From Spirosoma endbachense (GTDB taxonomy: Bacteria; Bacteroidota; Bacteroidia; Cytophagales; Spirosomataceae), in contig NZ_CP045997.1 in assembly GCF_010233585.1 (NCBI RefSeq), positions 5,275,284 through 5,339,283 on the forward strand: 64,000 bases of DNA. Direction: 5' to 3'. The stretch's first letter is position 1. Every line of letters starts with the position of its first letter. The position numbers and the translations under genes were made by a program. This document shows positions 9,738 to 19,602 of the stretch, piece by piece. The notes beneath the pieces are model-generated. The model did not search any database and was not told where the DNA came from. It was given only the letters and a program-made list of their open reading frames with translations.

Positions 9738-10700
9738 ATGCTGAGCCGCGTTGCCAACTCTGTTTACTGGATGCATCGCTACATCGAACGGGCCGAAAAT
9801 TATGCCCGCTTCATGAGCGTTAACTTCAATCTGGCCCTCGATTTGCCACCTAATGTGAATCAGCAATGGGAGCCTCTGCTCATCGCAACGGCCGATAACT
9901 ACCTGTTTGACAAGTACTATAAGCAGCCGACGCGTGAGAATGTCATTCATTTTATGACTTTTGAAAAGCGTAACCCCAACTCCATTGTTTCGTGCCTGAG
10001 TAACGCTCGCGAGAATGCCCGGACGATCCGCGAGGTTATTTCGAAGGAGATGTGGGAGCACCTCAATCAGTTTTACCTGAAAGTGCGCGAAACATCGCCA
10101 AAGCAGCAATGGGGAGAGGTGCAAACGCAAAGTTTTTTCACGGATATTCGCAACGATACGCAGCTCTTTTACGGCATTATCGATGCGACGATTACCCGTA
10201 ATGAAGCCTGGCATTTTGGGCGGCTTGGTCGATTTCTGGAGCGTGCCGATAAAACATCCCGCTTTCTGGATGTGAAATATTTTACCTTATTGCCCGAAAT
10301 TGAAGCGGTCGGTTCCACGCTCGATCTGATGATCTGGTCGGCGGTGCTGAAGTCGGTTAGCGCCTACAATATGCACCGTCAGCAGTATCGTTCACTGACG
10401 CCATCGAGCATTGTTGAGTTCCTTATCCTGGATAAAATGTTTCCCCGCGCCGTTGCTCACTGCATTCGGCAGGCTGAGTTATCGCTCTACGAAATTTCGG
10501 GAAATAATATTTCTCATGGCTTCGGGAATATAGCTGAGCGAACGCTCTCCAAACTACGTGCGGAGATTGAATTTACCGAGACTGCAGATGTCTTTAAGAC
10601 AGGATTACATCAGTATCTGGATCATTTTCAGACGCGTACGAATGAGATCGGGGCTTCCATTTTCGAAACCTATTTCGACCTAAAGCCCATAGAAGTATAA
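9738..10700 (+). CDS. alpha-E domain protein (DUF403)
   Basis: The 320-residue all-helical protein opens with MLSRVANSVYWMHRYIERAEN, the hallmark of the alpha-E family, and keeps further family phrases such as RFLERADKTSRFLD (about 165-178). Elsewhere these proteins are encoded beside a circularly permuted ATP-grasp enzyme and a transglutaminase-like protein and are thought to take part in making or attaching a peptide. None of those partners is within this window: the neighbours are a NIPSNAP protein and a sensor kinase. Cytoplasmic; biochemical role unknown. Confidence 0.85.
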   Translation: MLSRVANSVYWMHRYIERAENYARFMSVNFNLALDLPPNVNQQWEPLLIATADNYLFDKYYKQPTRENVIHFMTFEKRNPNSIVSCLSNARENARTIREVISKEMWEHLNQFYLKVRETSPKQQWGEVQTQSFFTDIRNDTQLFYGIIDATITRNEAWHFGRLGRFLERADKTSRFLDVKYFTLLPEIEAVGSTLDLMIWSAVLKSVSAYNMHRQQYRSLTPSSIVEFLILDKMFPRAVAHCIRQAELSLYEISGNNISHGFGNIAERTLSKLRAEIEFTETADVFKTGLHQYLDHFQTRTNEIGASIFETYFDLKPIEV

Positions 10701-10708
10701 GCCAGAAA

Positions 10709-10758
10709 CCAGTTTTCAGCAGGGAGCCGATTAGAGACTATACCCTGCTGAAAACTGG
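10709..10758. terminator. bidirectional hairpin between convergent genes
   Basis: Perfect 16-bp arms at 10709-10724 and 10743-10758 with an 18-base loop. The right arm lies inside the last codons of the histidine kinase gene, so one hairpin probably ends both convergent transcripts. Confidence 0.7.
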
Positions 10759-13583
10759 CCTACGGGTTGTTTCTCTGGCAGATAGATATGAAAACTGGCT
10801 CCCTGGCCCGGTTCACTTTCGGCCGTGATAATGCCGCCATGATTGTTTACGATTTTGCGGCATAAGGCCAGTCCAATACCAGTACCACTGTAGTTTTTAG
10901 CATTATTGAGCCGTTGGAAAATAGTGAAAACACGGTCGGCATACTCTTGCTCGAAGCCAATGCCGTTATCCTGTACCACTAAGTGGACATACGTGCTGGT
11001 CGGATACAGGTTAAGCTGCTCTACGACTTCTATTGGGGTAAGTATATTGGCCTGAATAACAATGACAGGGAGTGTTTCAGAAAACTTCAGGGCGTTACTG
11101 ATCAGGTTTGTGAAAAGCTGATGCATCTGCAACGGAATTCCTTCAATAATGGGCAGATTTTCGCACTGAATAACGGCCTCTTTTTCTTCGATTAATAGCT
11201 CAAAATCGACCAGTACATTGCGTATTATCTGATTGAGATCGATTAGTGCCAGCTGCTCATCGGTTTTTGACAGTCGGCTGTAGTTGAGAACGGCTTTGAT
11301 CAGGGCCGACATCCGTTGCGCCGATTTAGTTACTTTATTCAGGTAAAGCGTAAACAGTTCGTCATCGTGTCGATTGTCAAGCAGCAGCCCCGCAAAACTT
11401 TGAATCTTTCGTAGGGGCTCCTGAAGATCGTGGCTGGCGATATAGGCAAATTGTTCCAGTTCGTGATTGGTTCTGATTAGCTCATGGTTTGTTGTTCTCA
11501 ATTCTTGTGTCTGTTCCTTAACCTGGCGCTCTAACTCCTGCTGGGCCATTCGCTGGGTAGTAATGTCCATTGTAATACCAACCATTTTTAACGGGATTCC
11601 TGCCTCGTCATACGTTCCCTGGCCCGAAGCCCTGATCCAATGGATGGAGCCATCCGGCCAGTTGATGCGATACTCGGAATTATAGGTATTCGTCGTCATG
11701 ATTGCCTCGTCGATGGCTTCCAATACACGTTGGCGATCGTCGGGTAAAATCACATCCAGTAGGTCAGGGAAATTAAAGAGCGCATCGGCTGGAAGGCCAA
11801 AATTTGCCCGGCATTGAAGCGTACACTGCATAAGACCCGATCCTAAATCCAACTCATACGAACCTAAACGCCCGGCATTCAACGCCATTTCCAGCCGCTT
11901 ATTTGCTTTCTGAAGAGCTGCTTCGCTTTCTTCCAGTTCTTTTCGGGCTGCCAGTGTCGGGCGTAAGTCCCGGCCCGTTGCCACTATAGCGTAGGGCTCT
12001 CCGGTTGATGGATCGTCGATAATAAATCGCTTAATATCCAGGGGAATTCGTTCGCCTGTCTGAAAATGACGGTAATGCTGTATACCTTCCCACTGCTTTT
12101 GAGCCATGGCAACAGGTATCTGTTCCTGCTGTACGATTTTCCAGTCTTCAACAGTGAAGAAATCGCTCATTTGCCTGAACGTCAGCTGGTCATGCGTCAA
12201 ACCCAGTAACTTTAAACCATACGGATTGACATACAGTACGGGGCCGTCCAGACGGAAAATGCTCATGTATTCCGGACTGCCTTCTACCAGAGACGTAAAC
12301 TGCTGTTGTTCCAATCGTGCTTCGACTTCGGCGCAAATGTCCTGGGCAATACCGGCAAAACTTCTTGCTTTACCGGATGTATCGTTTAGATAAGTACCCA
12401 TTACTCTTAGCCAATGGATACTGCCGTCGTTCCAGACAGTTCTTGCTTCGTACTGTAATTTGCCCGTTTGGGCTGCTTTTTCATAAGCTTTATCCCGGAT
12501 GGGGCGATCCTGCGGCAGGATGTAATTGATGAGTAGATCGCGGGTTAAGTTGGCCTGTTCAATACCCGTAAAGATGGTAGCAAGCGTAGAGGAATAGGCA
12601 ATAGCATCCGTGGCCAAGTCGACGAAAAATGTGCCTGCTCCCGCGCTTTCTACGGCCAATCTGGCCTGTTCTTCGGTTCTTTTCAGATTTTCCTGAGCCA
12701 ACACCTGATCCGTAATATCCTGCGCAGTTCCAGCAAAACGGTAGGCTACCTTTTGCTCATTGAAATATGCTTTGCCCTGGCAACGTAACCAGCGTAGCTT
12801 ATTATCGGTAGCTGCGATTGTTCGGAACCTGCTATCATACCGACCCTTTGACCCTGGTGCTAATACGCGCCGAACCGATTCTTCTACTTCCTGACGATCA
12901 TCGGGATGGATGTGGTTCAAAACATCGGCATAAGCGACCTGATTATCGTTCGGGAATCCATAAAGCTCCTGGCAGCGCGTGTCCCAGCGAACAATATTCT
13001 GTACAGGATCAAGAACCCAGGTGCCCAACTCACTGGCCTCCAGCGCAAATTGTAGCTGCTCCTGAGTTACGTCCATTGGTACCGTAGACTTAGCATTGTC
13101 TGTCGTTTCAATGCAGGTTATAAGTATACCGCCAGGTTCAGCCAGTTCGTCTATAACGGGACTGTAACTAAATGTCCAGTAACTATCGTCCAGTTTTCCA
13201 TTTCTATGGATAGCCAGTACCTTATTCTCTATCCAGACGTGTTCTCCGCTGCTAACTGTGTGATCGATAATCGGTTTCGTCTCAGTCCAGAGTAATGGCC
13301 AGGCCGTTGGACCCGGCTCACCTGTGATTGCGGGGTAATTACTCGAATGACCAAGCTCCAGGTGGTAGGTGTCATTACAAAAACAAATCCGTTCGGGACC
13401 CCAGAAAAGAAGCATGGGAAGCCGGGAGCCGAGCATAATGCTTAGCGATGTACGCAAACTTTGCGGCCATGTGTCAATTGGACCCTGTGGATTAATCGAC
13501 CAGTCAATCGAGGGAATCAAGTTGCCCATTTCTCCCCCTCGACTGAGAAAGGGATAAAGAGAAGCCGGACTATGCGTTTTCAT
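10731..13583 (-). CDS. multi-PAS sensor histidine kinase
   Basis: A 950-residue soluble kinase with no membrane helix. From the N-terminus come about five PAS-like units, several ending in the PAC pattern (for example GTAQDITD, AGIAQDIC, VGITMDIT), a short coiled coil (about 680-710), then a HisKA domain with the phosphoacceptor His718 in SHDLQEPLR and an HATPase domain with NLISNALKF, DNGIGF and GTGIGLAL. It should autophosphorylate in response to a cytoplasmic signal and pass phosphate to a receiver. The response regulator lies 21 bases upstream on the same strand, so the two form an operon. The sensed signal is unknown. Such kinases are cyanobacterial phytochrome-like in their C-terminal half, but no GAF/PHY domain is present. 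Confidence 0.9.
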   Translation of the reverse strand: MKTHSPASLYPFLSRGGEMGNLIPSIDWSINPQGPIDTWPQSLRTSLSIMLGSRLPMLLFWGPERICFCNDTYHLELGHSSNYPAITGEPGPTAWPLLWTETKPIIDHTVSSGEHVWIENKVLAIHRNGKLDDSYWTFSYSPVIDELAEPGGILITCIETTDNAKSTVPMDVTQEQLQFALEASELGTWVLDPVQNIVRWDTRCQELYGFPNDNQVAYADVLNHIHPDDRQEVEESVRRVLAPGSKGRYDSRFRTIAATDNKLRWLRCQGKAYFNEQKVAYRFAGTAQDITDQVLAQENLKRTEEQARLAVESAGAGTFFVDLATDAIAYSSTLATIFTGIEQANLTRDLLINYILPQDRPIRDKAYEKAAQTGKLQYEARTVWNDGSIHWLRVMGTYLNDTSGKARSFAGIAQDICAEVEARLEQQQFTSLVEGSPEYMSIFRLDGPVLYVNPYGLKLLGLTHDQLTFRQMSDFFTVEDWKIVQQEQIPVAMAQKQWEGIQHYRHFQTGERIPLDIKRFIIDDPSTGEPYAIVATGRDLRPTLAARKELEESEAALQKANKRLEMALNAGRLGSYELDLGSGLMQCTLQCRANFGLPADALFNFPDLLDVILPDDRQRVLEAIDEAIMTTNTYNSEYRINWPDGSIHWIRASGQGTYDEAGIPLKMVGITMDITTQRMAQQELERQVKEQTQELRTTNHELIRTNHELEQFAYIASHDLQEPLRKIQSFAGLLLDNRHDDELFTLYLNKVTKSAQRMSALIKAVLNYSRLSKTDEQLALIDLNQIIRNVLVDFELLIEEKEAVIQCENLPIIEGIPLQMHQLFTNLISNALKFSETLPVIVIQANILTPIEVVEQLNLYPTSTYVHLVVQDNGIGFEQEYADRVFTIFQRLNNAKNYSGTGIGLALCRKIVNNHGGIITAESEPGQGASFHIYLPEKQPVGQFSAGYSL

Positions 13584-13604
13584 GATGAACTGGTCTCAGA
13601 CAGG

Positions 13605-13997
13605 CTAACAGTTCAGAAGCAATTTTGACAACTCATCAATCAGGTCAGACACTTGTGCGGGCTTTGTTATAAACCCATCTGCCCCAAGTTGTTTTGTCTC
13701 CAGGATATCCTTTGCTTCAGACGATGTTGAGTAGATAAAGATTAATGCGTGCTGCAGGTGGGCAATTTTTTTGATTTCCGTTAGACATTGCTTGCCATTC
13801 ATTCCTGGCATGTTTAAGTCCAGGAAAATATATTGAGGCACAAAAGTCTCATCCTGCCGAAGTTTTCGCAGTGCTTCCGCTCCATCGTCAACAAAGGAAC
13901 AGGCAATTGACGAATCCAATTTTCTTAAAGCTAGCAAAAAAATTTCCTGATCGTCTTCGTCATCATCAATTAAAAGGCACGTAATCGGTGAGTCCAT
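13605..13997 (-). CDS. single-domain response regulator
   Basis: A 130-residue stand-alone receiver domain. The acidic pocket is intact (Asp11, Asp12), with phosphoacceptor Asp60 in FLDLNMPG, a Ser at about 90 and Lys112 in TKPA. It has no output domain, which fits the Rcp1-type regulators that partner with kinases of the neighbouring kind. Its stop is 21 bases from the kinase start on the same strand, giving a regulator-kinase operon. Confidence 0.92.
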   Translation of the reverse strand: MDSPITCLLIDDDEDDQEIFLLALRKLDSSIACSFVDDGAEALRKLRQDETFVPQYIFLDLNMPGMNGKQCLTEIKKIAHLQHALIFIYSTSSEAKDILETKQLGADGFITKPAQVSDLIDELSKLLLNC

Positions 13998-14335
13998 GAA
14001 GTGTTAAATGGGCAATGCTCGGCTAAGATTTTGTCAATTAAATGTAGTAGATCGTGCTAACTTATAGTGATGGCGGTAGATTGGTTATGATTATCGGGCA
14101 GTAAATCAAACTAGTGCTTACTGAATAGTTGATCTATAAGCTGAAAGCCTGAGCTGTCAACTAGTTACTCATGCCGAAAATGAAACTATTTATAGGAGGA
14201 AATGGCTCACGTAGGACTTTCGCTCAGATGCGTGCCACGGTTACTGGTGCTGCTCCCAATAACCGTGGCACGCATCTGAGCGAAAAGTCATACGACTGAA
14301 AGCTGTTAATTTTTGGCTGGTTAGCCAACGGAGAA
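13998..14335. other. intergenic region with one large hairpin
   Basis: No gene is visible. It must contain the promoter of the response regulator-kinase operon (reading left) and holds the terminator hairpin of the barrel-protein gene at 14215-14289. Confidence 0.6.
14215..14289. terminator. 29-bp hairpin downstream of the barrel-protein gene
   Basis: Arms 14215-14243 and 14260-14289 pair along their whole length apart from one bulged T; the loop is 16 bases. It lies 46 bases past the stop of the minus-strand gene. Confidence 0.7.
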
Positions 14336-15106
14336 TCAATAAAATATGGGTAATGTAAGCGCTACATACACCATCCCTGCCCGATTCCGAAATCGATTGT
14401 TATCGGCTACAATATCGCGGTTATTTACGGTGATTTCAGTTGTCAGCCATTGATACCCCACTTTGGCGGCAAAGCGTTGGCTGACATGAAAACGGGCATA
14501 TACTTCTGTAGAAAGTGTTCCAAGATCATTGTCGCCCAGCAGCCGCACGTTTAGCGTGCTGGGACGATTCTGCTGGAAAGCGTTAACTCCCTGAAAGAAA
14601 AGAGTCGAATCAGCGCCCGCAGGTGTCTTTAGGTTGAATTTTCCATTCGATGACCAATAGCGGCCCGTGCGCGACTTGCCAAATGTGAAACCTAGCAGGT
14701 CAGCGCTGACCCCTAATTCAACCATACCCAGGTTGAGCTGCGCCCGAACTCCTGCATTCAGGGAGGTCATCGTTACGTAATCGAGCCGAACCGTGTCAAC
14801 ATTACGGACAATGAGAGGCTCCGCGAGTGCACCAAAACCACTTTTTCCCCGTGTTAGCCGGGCAGGCGCTGTGTAATAATTCAAATTATCGCCGTAAAAA
14901 GCACCCAGACGAAGCGTCCAGCCCAGAGAGAATAATTTCCGCTCACCTACATTAATGAGCTGATAATACGTAATGGATGGATTATAATTGTTTTTTGAAT
15001 AGGCCATGCCCAGATCAAAACCACTCTTCAGGCGAGCTGCTACCGGCGATTGGGCAAAACTAGGAATGGAGAAAAGGGTAAGTACCGCAACAATTATTTT
15101 CTTCAT
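14336..15106 (-). CDS. putative outer-membrane beta-barrel protein
   Basis: A 256-residue protein with a signal peptide (MKKIIVAVLTLFSIPSFAQ). The mature chain alternates hydrophobic and polar residues and ends in an aromatic residue (LPIFY), both usual for outer-membrane barrels. Phrases such as LGWTLRLGAFYGDN and AKVGYQWLTTEI fit transmembrane strands. No family is recognised. It is flanked by hairpins on both sides and appears to be a single-gene unit. Confidence 0.7.
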   Translation of the reverse strand: MKKIIVAVLTLFSIPSFAQSPVAARLKSGFDLGMAYSKNNYNPSITYYQLINVGERKLFSLGWTLRLGAFYGDNLNYYTAPARLTRGKSGFGALAEPLIVRNVDTVRLDYVTMTSLNAGVRAQLNLGMVELGVSADLLGFTFGKSRTGRYWSSNGKFNLKTPAGADSTLFFQGVNAFQQNRPSTLNVRLLGDNDLGTLSTEVYARFHVSQRFAAKVGYQWLTTEITVNNRDIVADNNRFRNRAGMVYVALTLPIFY

Positions 15107-15155
15107 GCAAACGAATCAGGATGTATGAGCCGGTAAAGATAGGTGCTGAGCCGGT

Positions 15156-15236
15156 ATTACACTGATTTAAGGATTAATCTGATTTTGTCGCCTAGCGAAC
15201 GGTTCAAAATCAAGTTAATCCTTAAATCAGTGTAAT
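15156..15236. terminator. 31-bp hairpin downstream of glgB
   Basis: Arms 15156-15186 and 15206-15236 pair with two mismatches around a 19-base loop, 20 bases after the glgB stop on the minus strand. Confidence 0.7.
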
Positions 15237-15255
15237 CGCACAAAAAACTATGTTA

Positions 15256-17262
15256 TTAGCCAATTTTTAGGGCAATAGCACCTAGTGGCGGCACATTTAA
15301 ACGGATTGATTGCGGGCGTCCATGCCACGAAGATTCTTCACTCTGAATTGGTGATGTATTGCCAATGCCACTACCATAGAACTCGGTGGAGTCACTATTG
15401 AAAATTTCCCGATATGAACCCGAAGTTGGTACGCCAATGCGGTAGTCGGAGCGGGGAATCGGAGTCATATTGAGAACAATCAGCAAACTGTCTTCGGGGC
15501 GATTGCCTTTACGGATGTAGGTAATGATACTATTTTCCCGATCTGATGTGTCAATCCATTCAAAACCGTCGGCTGTGTAGGTGCGTTCGTACATAGCAGG
15601 CTCGTTTCTGTAGAGTTTGTTTAAAGCTCGAACGCAGGCTGCCATGCCTTTATGAGGAGCAAATTCCAGCAAATGCCAGTCGAGGCTGTCGTCGAATTTC
15701 CATTCTGATGTTTGCCCAAATTCACCGCCCATAAACAGCAGTTTACTGCCGGAGTGCGTAAACATATAGGAGAACAATAGCCTTAAATTGGCAAAACGTT
15801 GCCATTCATCGCCCGGCATTTTACCAATAAGCGATTTCTTGCCATACACGACCTCATCATGCGAAAGGGGGAGCATGAAGTTTTCAGTGAAGGCATAGAC
15901 TGTACTAAAGGTCAGATTGTCCTGATGGAATTTGCGAAAAGCCGGATCCCGCTGGAAGTAGCGTAGTGTGTCGTTCATCCAGCCCATCATCCATTTCATG
16001 CCAAAACCCAATCCGCCGGTGTAAACGGGGCGCGATACACCCGGAAAAGCAGTCGACTCTTCGGCCACCGTCTGTACATCCGGAAAGCTGAGATAAATCG
16101 CTTCGTTAATTTCTTTAAAGAGCGAAATGGCCTCCAGATTTTCGCGGCCGCCAAACATGTTCGGTTCCCATTCTCCGGCATTCCGGGAATAATCCAGGTA
16201 GAGCATGGAGGCAACGGCATCGACCCGCAGCCCATCGGCATGGCAACGGTCGAGCCAGAAAATGGCGTTAGAGATCAGAAAAGAACGAACCTCTGGTCGG
16301 CTGTAGTTGAAAATGTAGCTTTTCCAGTCGGGATGGTAGCCTTTGCGTGGATCGGGGTGTTCGTAGAGATGTGACCCATCGAACTCATACAGACCGTGTG
16401 CATCGCCGGGGAAGTGGGAGGGAACCCAGTCGAGCAATACGCCAATGCCCGCCTGGTGCAATCGCTCGATCAAATGCATGAAATCCTGCGGTGTACCAAA
16501 GCGGCTGCTAGGCGCATAGTAGCCTGTAATCTGATAGCCCCAGGAGGGTTCGTAAGGGTATTGCATAACCGGCATGAACTCAACATGCGTGAAGCCCATA
16601 TCCTGTACATACGGAACAAGCGCATTGGCAATTTCGCCGTAGCTCAGTTCGCGTTTTGGATCTGAAGGGTCACGTCGCCAGGAGGATAAATGAACCTCAT
16701 AGACCGAAAAAGGGGCATTAAGGGCATTTTTGGCCTTTCGGTTCGCCATCCAGTCCTGATCCTGCCATTCATAGTAAGTATCCCAGACTAATGAAGCTGT
16801 TTTGGGAGGAGTTTCCCACCAGTGTGCATACGGATCGCCTTTTTCAATTTCACGTCCTCCTTCATGAACAATGAAATATTTGTAAGATTCGCCCCGGCCC
16901 GTGTTCGGAATAAATGCTTCCCAGATACCCGAAGAATCCCAGCGAACTTTCAGCGGATGACTAGCTTTGTCCCAGCTATTAAAACTGCCGATCACAGATA
17001 CATACCGCGCAGAAGGTGCCCAAACTGCGAAATAAGTACCAACAACGCCGTTAAACTCAACGACGTGTGAGCCAAATTTTTCGTAAAGCTTCTGATGTTT
17101 CCCTGCCCGAAATAGATAAATATCGAAATCCGTAAAACGGGAATAGATATCCGATTTCACCGGTTCATTGGTGTTTTGTGGCGAAGAGGCAGGCTGTTCT
17201 GGCTGCTTGATTTCAGCCGGTGGAATTGTAGACGGTGACGTCGTGGTTTTGCGTTTTGCCAT
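15256..17262 (-). CDS. glgB: 1,4-alpha-glucan branching enzyme
   Basis: GlgB cuts an alpha-1,4 chain and rejoins the piece through an alpha-1,6 bond, making branches in glycogen. The 668-residue protein has a basic, proline-rich N-terminal tail (1-38), a CBM48 domain (about 65-160) and a GH13 barrel. The catalytic residues are visible: nucleophile Asp348 in GLRVDAVASM, acid/base Glu401 in VAEES, and transition-state His468-Asp469 in LSHDE. Length and motifs are normal for the family. The maltokinase gene lies 180 bases upstream on the same strand, separated by a possible hairpin, suggesting a shared role in alpha-glucan synthesis. Confidence 0.95.
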   Translation of the reverse strand: MAKRKTTTSPSTIPPAEIKQPEQPASSPQNTNEPVKSDIYSRFTDFDIYLFRAGKHQKLYEKFGSHVVEFNGVVGTYFAVWAPSARYVSVIGSFNSWDKASHPLKVRWDSSGIWEAFIPNTGRGESYKYFIVHEGGREIEKGDPYAHWWETPPKTASLVWDTYYEWQDQDWMANRKAKNALNAPFSVYEVHLSSWRRDPSDPKRELSYGEIANALVPYVQDMGFTHVEFMPVMQYPYEPSWGYQITGYYAPSSRFGTPQDFMHLIERLHQAGIGVLLDWVPSHFPGDAHGLYEFDGSHLYEHPDPRKGYHPDWKSYIFNYSRPEVRSFLISNAIFWLDRCHADGLRVDAVASMLYLDYSRNAGEWEPNMFGGRENLEAISLFKEINEAIYLSFPDVQTVAEESTAFPGVSRPVYTGGLGFGMKWMMGWMNDTLRYFQRDPAFRKFHQDNLTFSTVYAFTENFMLPLSHDEVVYGKKSLIGKMPGDEWQRFANLRLLFSYMFTHSGSKLLFMGGEFGQTSEWKFDDSLDWHLLEFAPHKGMAACVRALNKLYRNEPAMYERTYTADGFEWIDTSDRENSIITYIRKGNRPEDSLLIVLNMTPIPRSDYRIGVPTSGSYREIFNSDSTEFYGSGIGNTSPIQSEESSWHGRPQSIRLNVPPLGAIALKIG

Positions 17263-17411
17263 TGTTTAGGAACTAGTATAGCTACGTTATTGAACGTGAT
17301 CAGGGCCGGAAAGTTAGAAAAATTCCTTACCGTTCTTCATGAAGCACCTGTACAATCTATCGATGCTTCAATTTTTACTGTTCGTGTTGGGGCGTGGTTG
17401 GCTTACTTCGT

Positions 17412-17437
17412 CAAAGGGTATGTGTGGTTACCCTTTG
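17412..17437. terminator. small hairpin after the maltokinase gene
   Basis: Nine-base perfect arms at 17412-17420 and 17429-17437 with an 8-base loop, just past the maltokinase stop on the minus strand. It may reduce read-through into glgB. Confidence 0.5.
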
Positions 17438-17442
17438 TAAAA

Positions 17443-19095
17443 CTATTCGCTTTTCGATTGTAGCAGAGCTGTTTGAAGCATTGGTATGTTGGGCACGCTT
17501 TCGCCATCGCTCAGGCGAATTTTCTCGATTTCACGAACGACGTCGATAATACCCCTGAGCGGAATTTTAACCCAGGAGGGGCGGTAACTAATTTCGTAGC
17601 CCAATTCATAAACAGCCTTTTCGAGGAGATAAACCAGTAACAGGAAATTTACCTCATTGTTGTTTTTGAATAATGGATGCGGAGTCCCGAAAACATCCAG
17701 ATACGAGTTTAAAAACGTATCGCGGATGAGATAAAACCACCGATCGGAAACACGTTGTAAATGTTCGGGATGGAGGGCGTCGGTTTCTATGGAGTTAAAA
17801 AGTTTGGCCGAAACCGCGTAGTGATAAGACCGGATCATACCCGCCACATCTTTGAGGGGGGAGTGCTTGATTTTTCGGTCGGTAATGCTACTTTCCGGTT
17901 CTCCCTCGAAGTCGATCACTACAAAATCATTGGCGGCTGCCAGTACTTGCCCAAGGTGGTAATCACCGTGAATGCGAATGCGTAGTGAATCGATCGGACG
18001 GTTTCGGAAATCGTCAATAAACGTCTCGATCATCTCGCGGGCCTCCATAAACACCCAGGCCAATCGCTGCGTTTGAGGATCGAGCTTCGTATAGTTGTCG
18101 ATAAGCAGCGCGTATCGACGCTCAAGTAGATCGCCAAAACGTTTAATCAGAAATTCGCGATACTCATCCGTAAATGGTTCAGGAGCAAAGGCTTCATTGG
18201 CCTCCGGCTTATAGAGTGCACAGTGCATTTCGCCGGTTCGCTTTCCTAATAACTCAACCTTCTCGAAAACATCTTCCCGAATGGCAAACAGGCGTTGGGG
18301 CACGGCAAACAGAAAATCGTTGAGGTAGTCGCCGGTTTGCATCCACGAGTCTTTGTCATTCTGGACCATACGCTGCATCATTCCCAGCGTAATATCCGAA
18401 CGTTCCTCCGATGGATTGGTATTGGCTTGTTGCCAGCTAATGCTTCCGCCAAAGGCCGGAATGTGGTTGAAGTTGCTTTCGTCCGTCAGAAAGGCCACCA
18501 TATCGACTTCGGGGTTGGTCTCCTGAAAGAGCTTACGATAGAGTTTAAGAAAATATTTATCGCCGAAGGTCATCGCCGAATTACTCGAATCGACAGGCAG
18601 CACGCTTGAACGCAGGTTCTCATCGCCTTCTTCCAGCCCTTTGCCTTTACGAAAAACCAGTTGACCATCCGATTGCGCTATCACCTGATTGGTATAGATG
18701 TTGGTGAACAAAGCGTGCCGGAAGCGTTCGTCGTAGATGGCATCGATCAGAAGCCCCAATTGACCGCCAAGAGTAGCCTCACCGATGCGGCCTTTGTCGG
18801 GCACATCAACCAGGGAGTCGGTCATGAACGACAGCGGCAGCAGATAATGTTCGGGAATGCCGTCGGCATAGGTTGCTTCCAGAATTAACAGATAGGCTAC
18901 GTCGCCATCGGATAGCGTTAATGTATGTATTGTCTGGACCGAAAAGCCGGTTTGCTGCCGGGCTTTACCCGCAAACCAACGGCAGGTATTGACGTAAAAA
19001 GGAAGTAACGTTTGGGCCAGTTCTGACCAGAATGGTGTATCGGATGCAACGGTAGTCCAGGGAGTGGAGGAGGTCAGAGGCTGGGAGGATACCAT
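17443..19095 (-). CDS. mak: maltokinase (aminoglycoside-phosphotransferase fold)
   Basis: Maltokinase phosphorylates maltose to maltose 1-phosphate, the donor used by GlgE to build alpha-glucan. The 550-residue protein has the family N-terminal cap with CRWFAGKAR (38-46) and a kinase domain with the catalytic loop HGDYHLGQ (376-383) and the metal-binding DFEGEP (395-400). The start ATG at 19095 gives the expected N-terminus. Often this enzyme is fused or adjacent to trehalose synthase; here it is a free-standing protein with glgB downstream and no treS or glgE in view. Cytoplasmic. Confidence 0.9.
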   Translation of the reverse strand: MVSSQPLTSSTPWTTVASDTPFWSELAQTLLPFYVNTCRWFAGKARQQTGFSVQTIHTLTLSDGDVAYLLILEATYADGIPEHYLLPLSFMTDSLVDVPDKGRIGEATLGGQLGLLIDAIYDERFRHALFTNIYTNQVIAQSDGQLVFRKGKGLEEGDENLRSSVLPVDSSNSAMTFGDKYFLKLYRKLFQETNPEVDMVAFLTDESNFNHIPAFGGSISWQQANTNPSEERSDITLGMMQRMVQNDKDSWMQTGDYLNDFLFAVPQRLFAIREDVFEKVELLGKRTGEMHCALYKPEANEAFAPEPFTDEYREFLIKRFGDLLERRYALLIDNYTKLDPQTQRLAWVFMEAREMIETFIDDFRNRPIDSLRIRIHGDYHLGQVLAAANDFVVIDFEGEPESSITDRKIKHSPLKDVAGMIRSYHYAVSAKLFNSIETDALHPEHLQRVSDRWFYLIRDTFLNSYLDVFGTPHPLFKNNNEVNFLLLVYLLEKAVYELGYEISYRPSWVKIPLRGIIDVVREIEKIRLSDGESVPNIPMLQTALLQSKSE

Positions 19096-19602
19096 GAATT
19101 AGGTTCAATTGGCTTGGAGTCGAACAGGTTGTGTCGTGTTAATTCGAACGGGCTTTGGCGGAGCTGAATGCAGATTAGTAGCTGGTTACTCGTGTTTAGT
19201 ACGGATATTGATGCTTCTGGATACTCGGTTCAAGTCAAAAATTTCTTGAATATAAAACAAAAAAGAACGGCTGATGTTGGCGGGTATGAGAATGGATGCG
19301 TATTTTCTTTTGGCCTGAACTCTAAAGATGTCAGAGACCATCTGCCTGACTGATTCCCGAATGCCCGCAATTACTGATGATTTGGGCGTTTTCAACCGAT
19401 TTGCCGATTCGTAAAATAGCGGTAGTTGTTAACTGGTCAGTACAGGAAATAAAGGATCTGGGGGAATAGTTGATCTATCTTGTTGGTCGTGCTATAAATT
19501 GACCTTTACAGGCAATAAATTGAGCCGTACAGCAAAATAAGCTTGCGTGATATTGTCTAGTTTTGTTCTATCAGTCAGTTGGTTAACTTTTCGATCGAAG
19601 CT
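19096..19602. other. long intergenic region between divergent mak and AraC genes
   Basis: Five hundred bases with no convincing gene. It should hold the promoters of both flanking genes. TAGTTTTG at 19558-19565 matches the -7 box pattern for the AraC gene, but no TTG stands at the right distance upstream. Short open frames here have no recognisable content. Confidence 0.4.

Noticed and set aside
19186..19395. Small minus-strand frame upstream of mak
   Set aside because: Starts at TTG, has no family match or signal, and lies in a promoter region.
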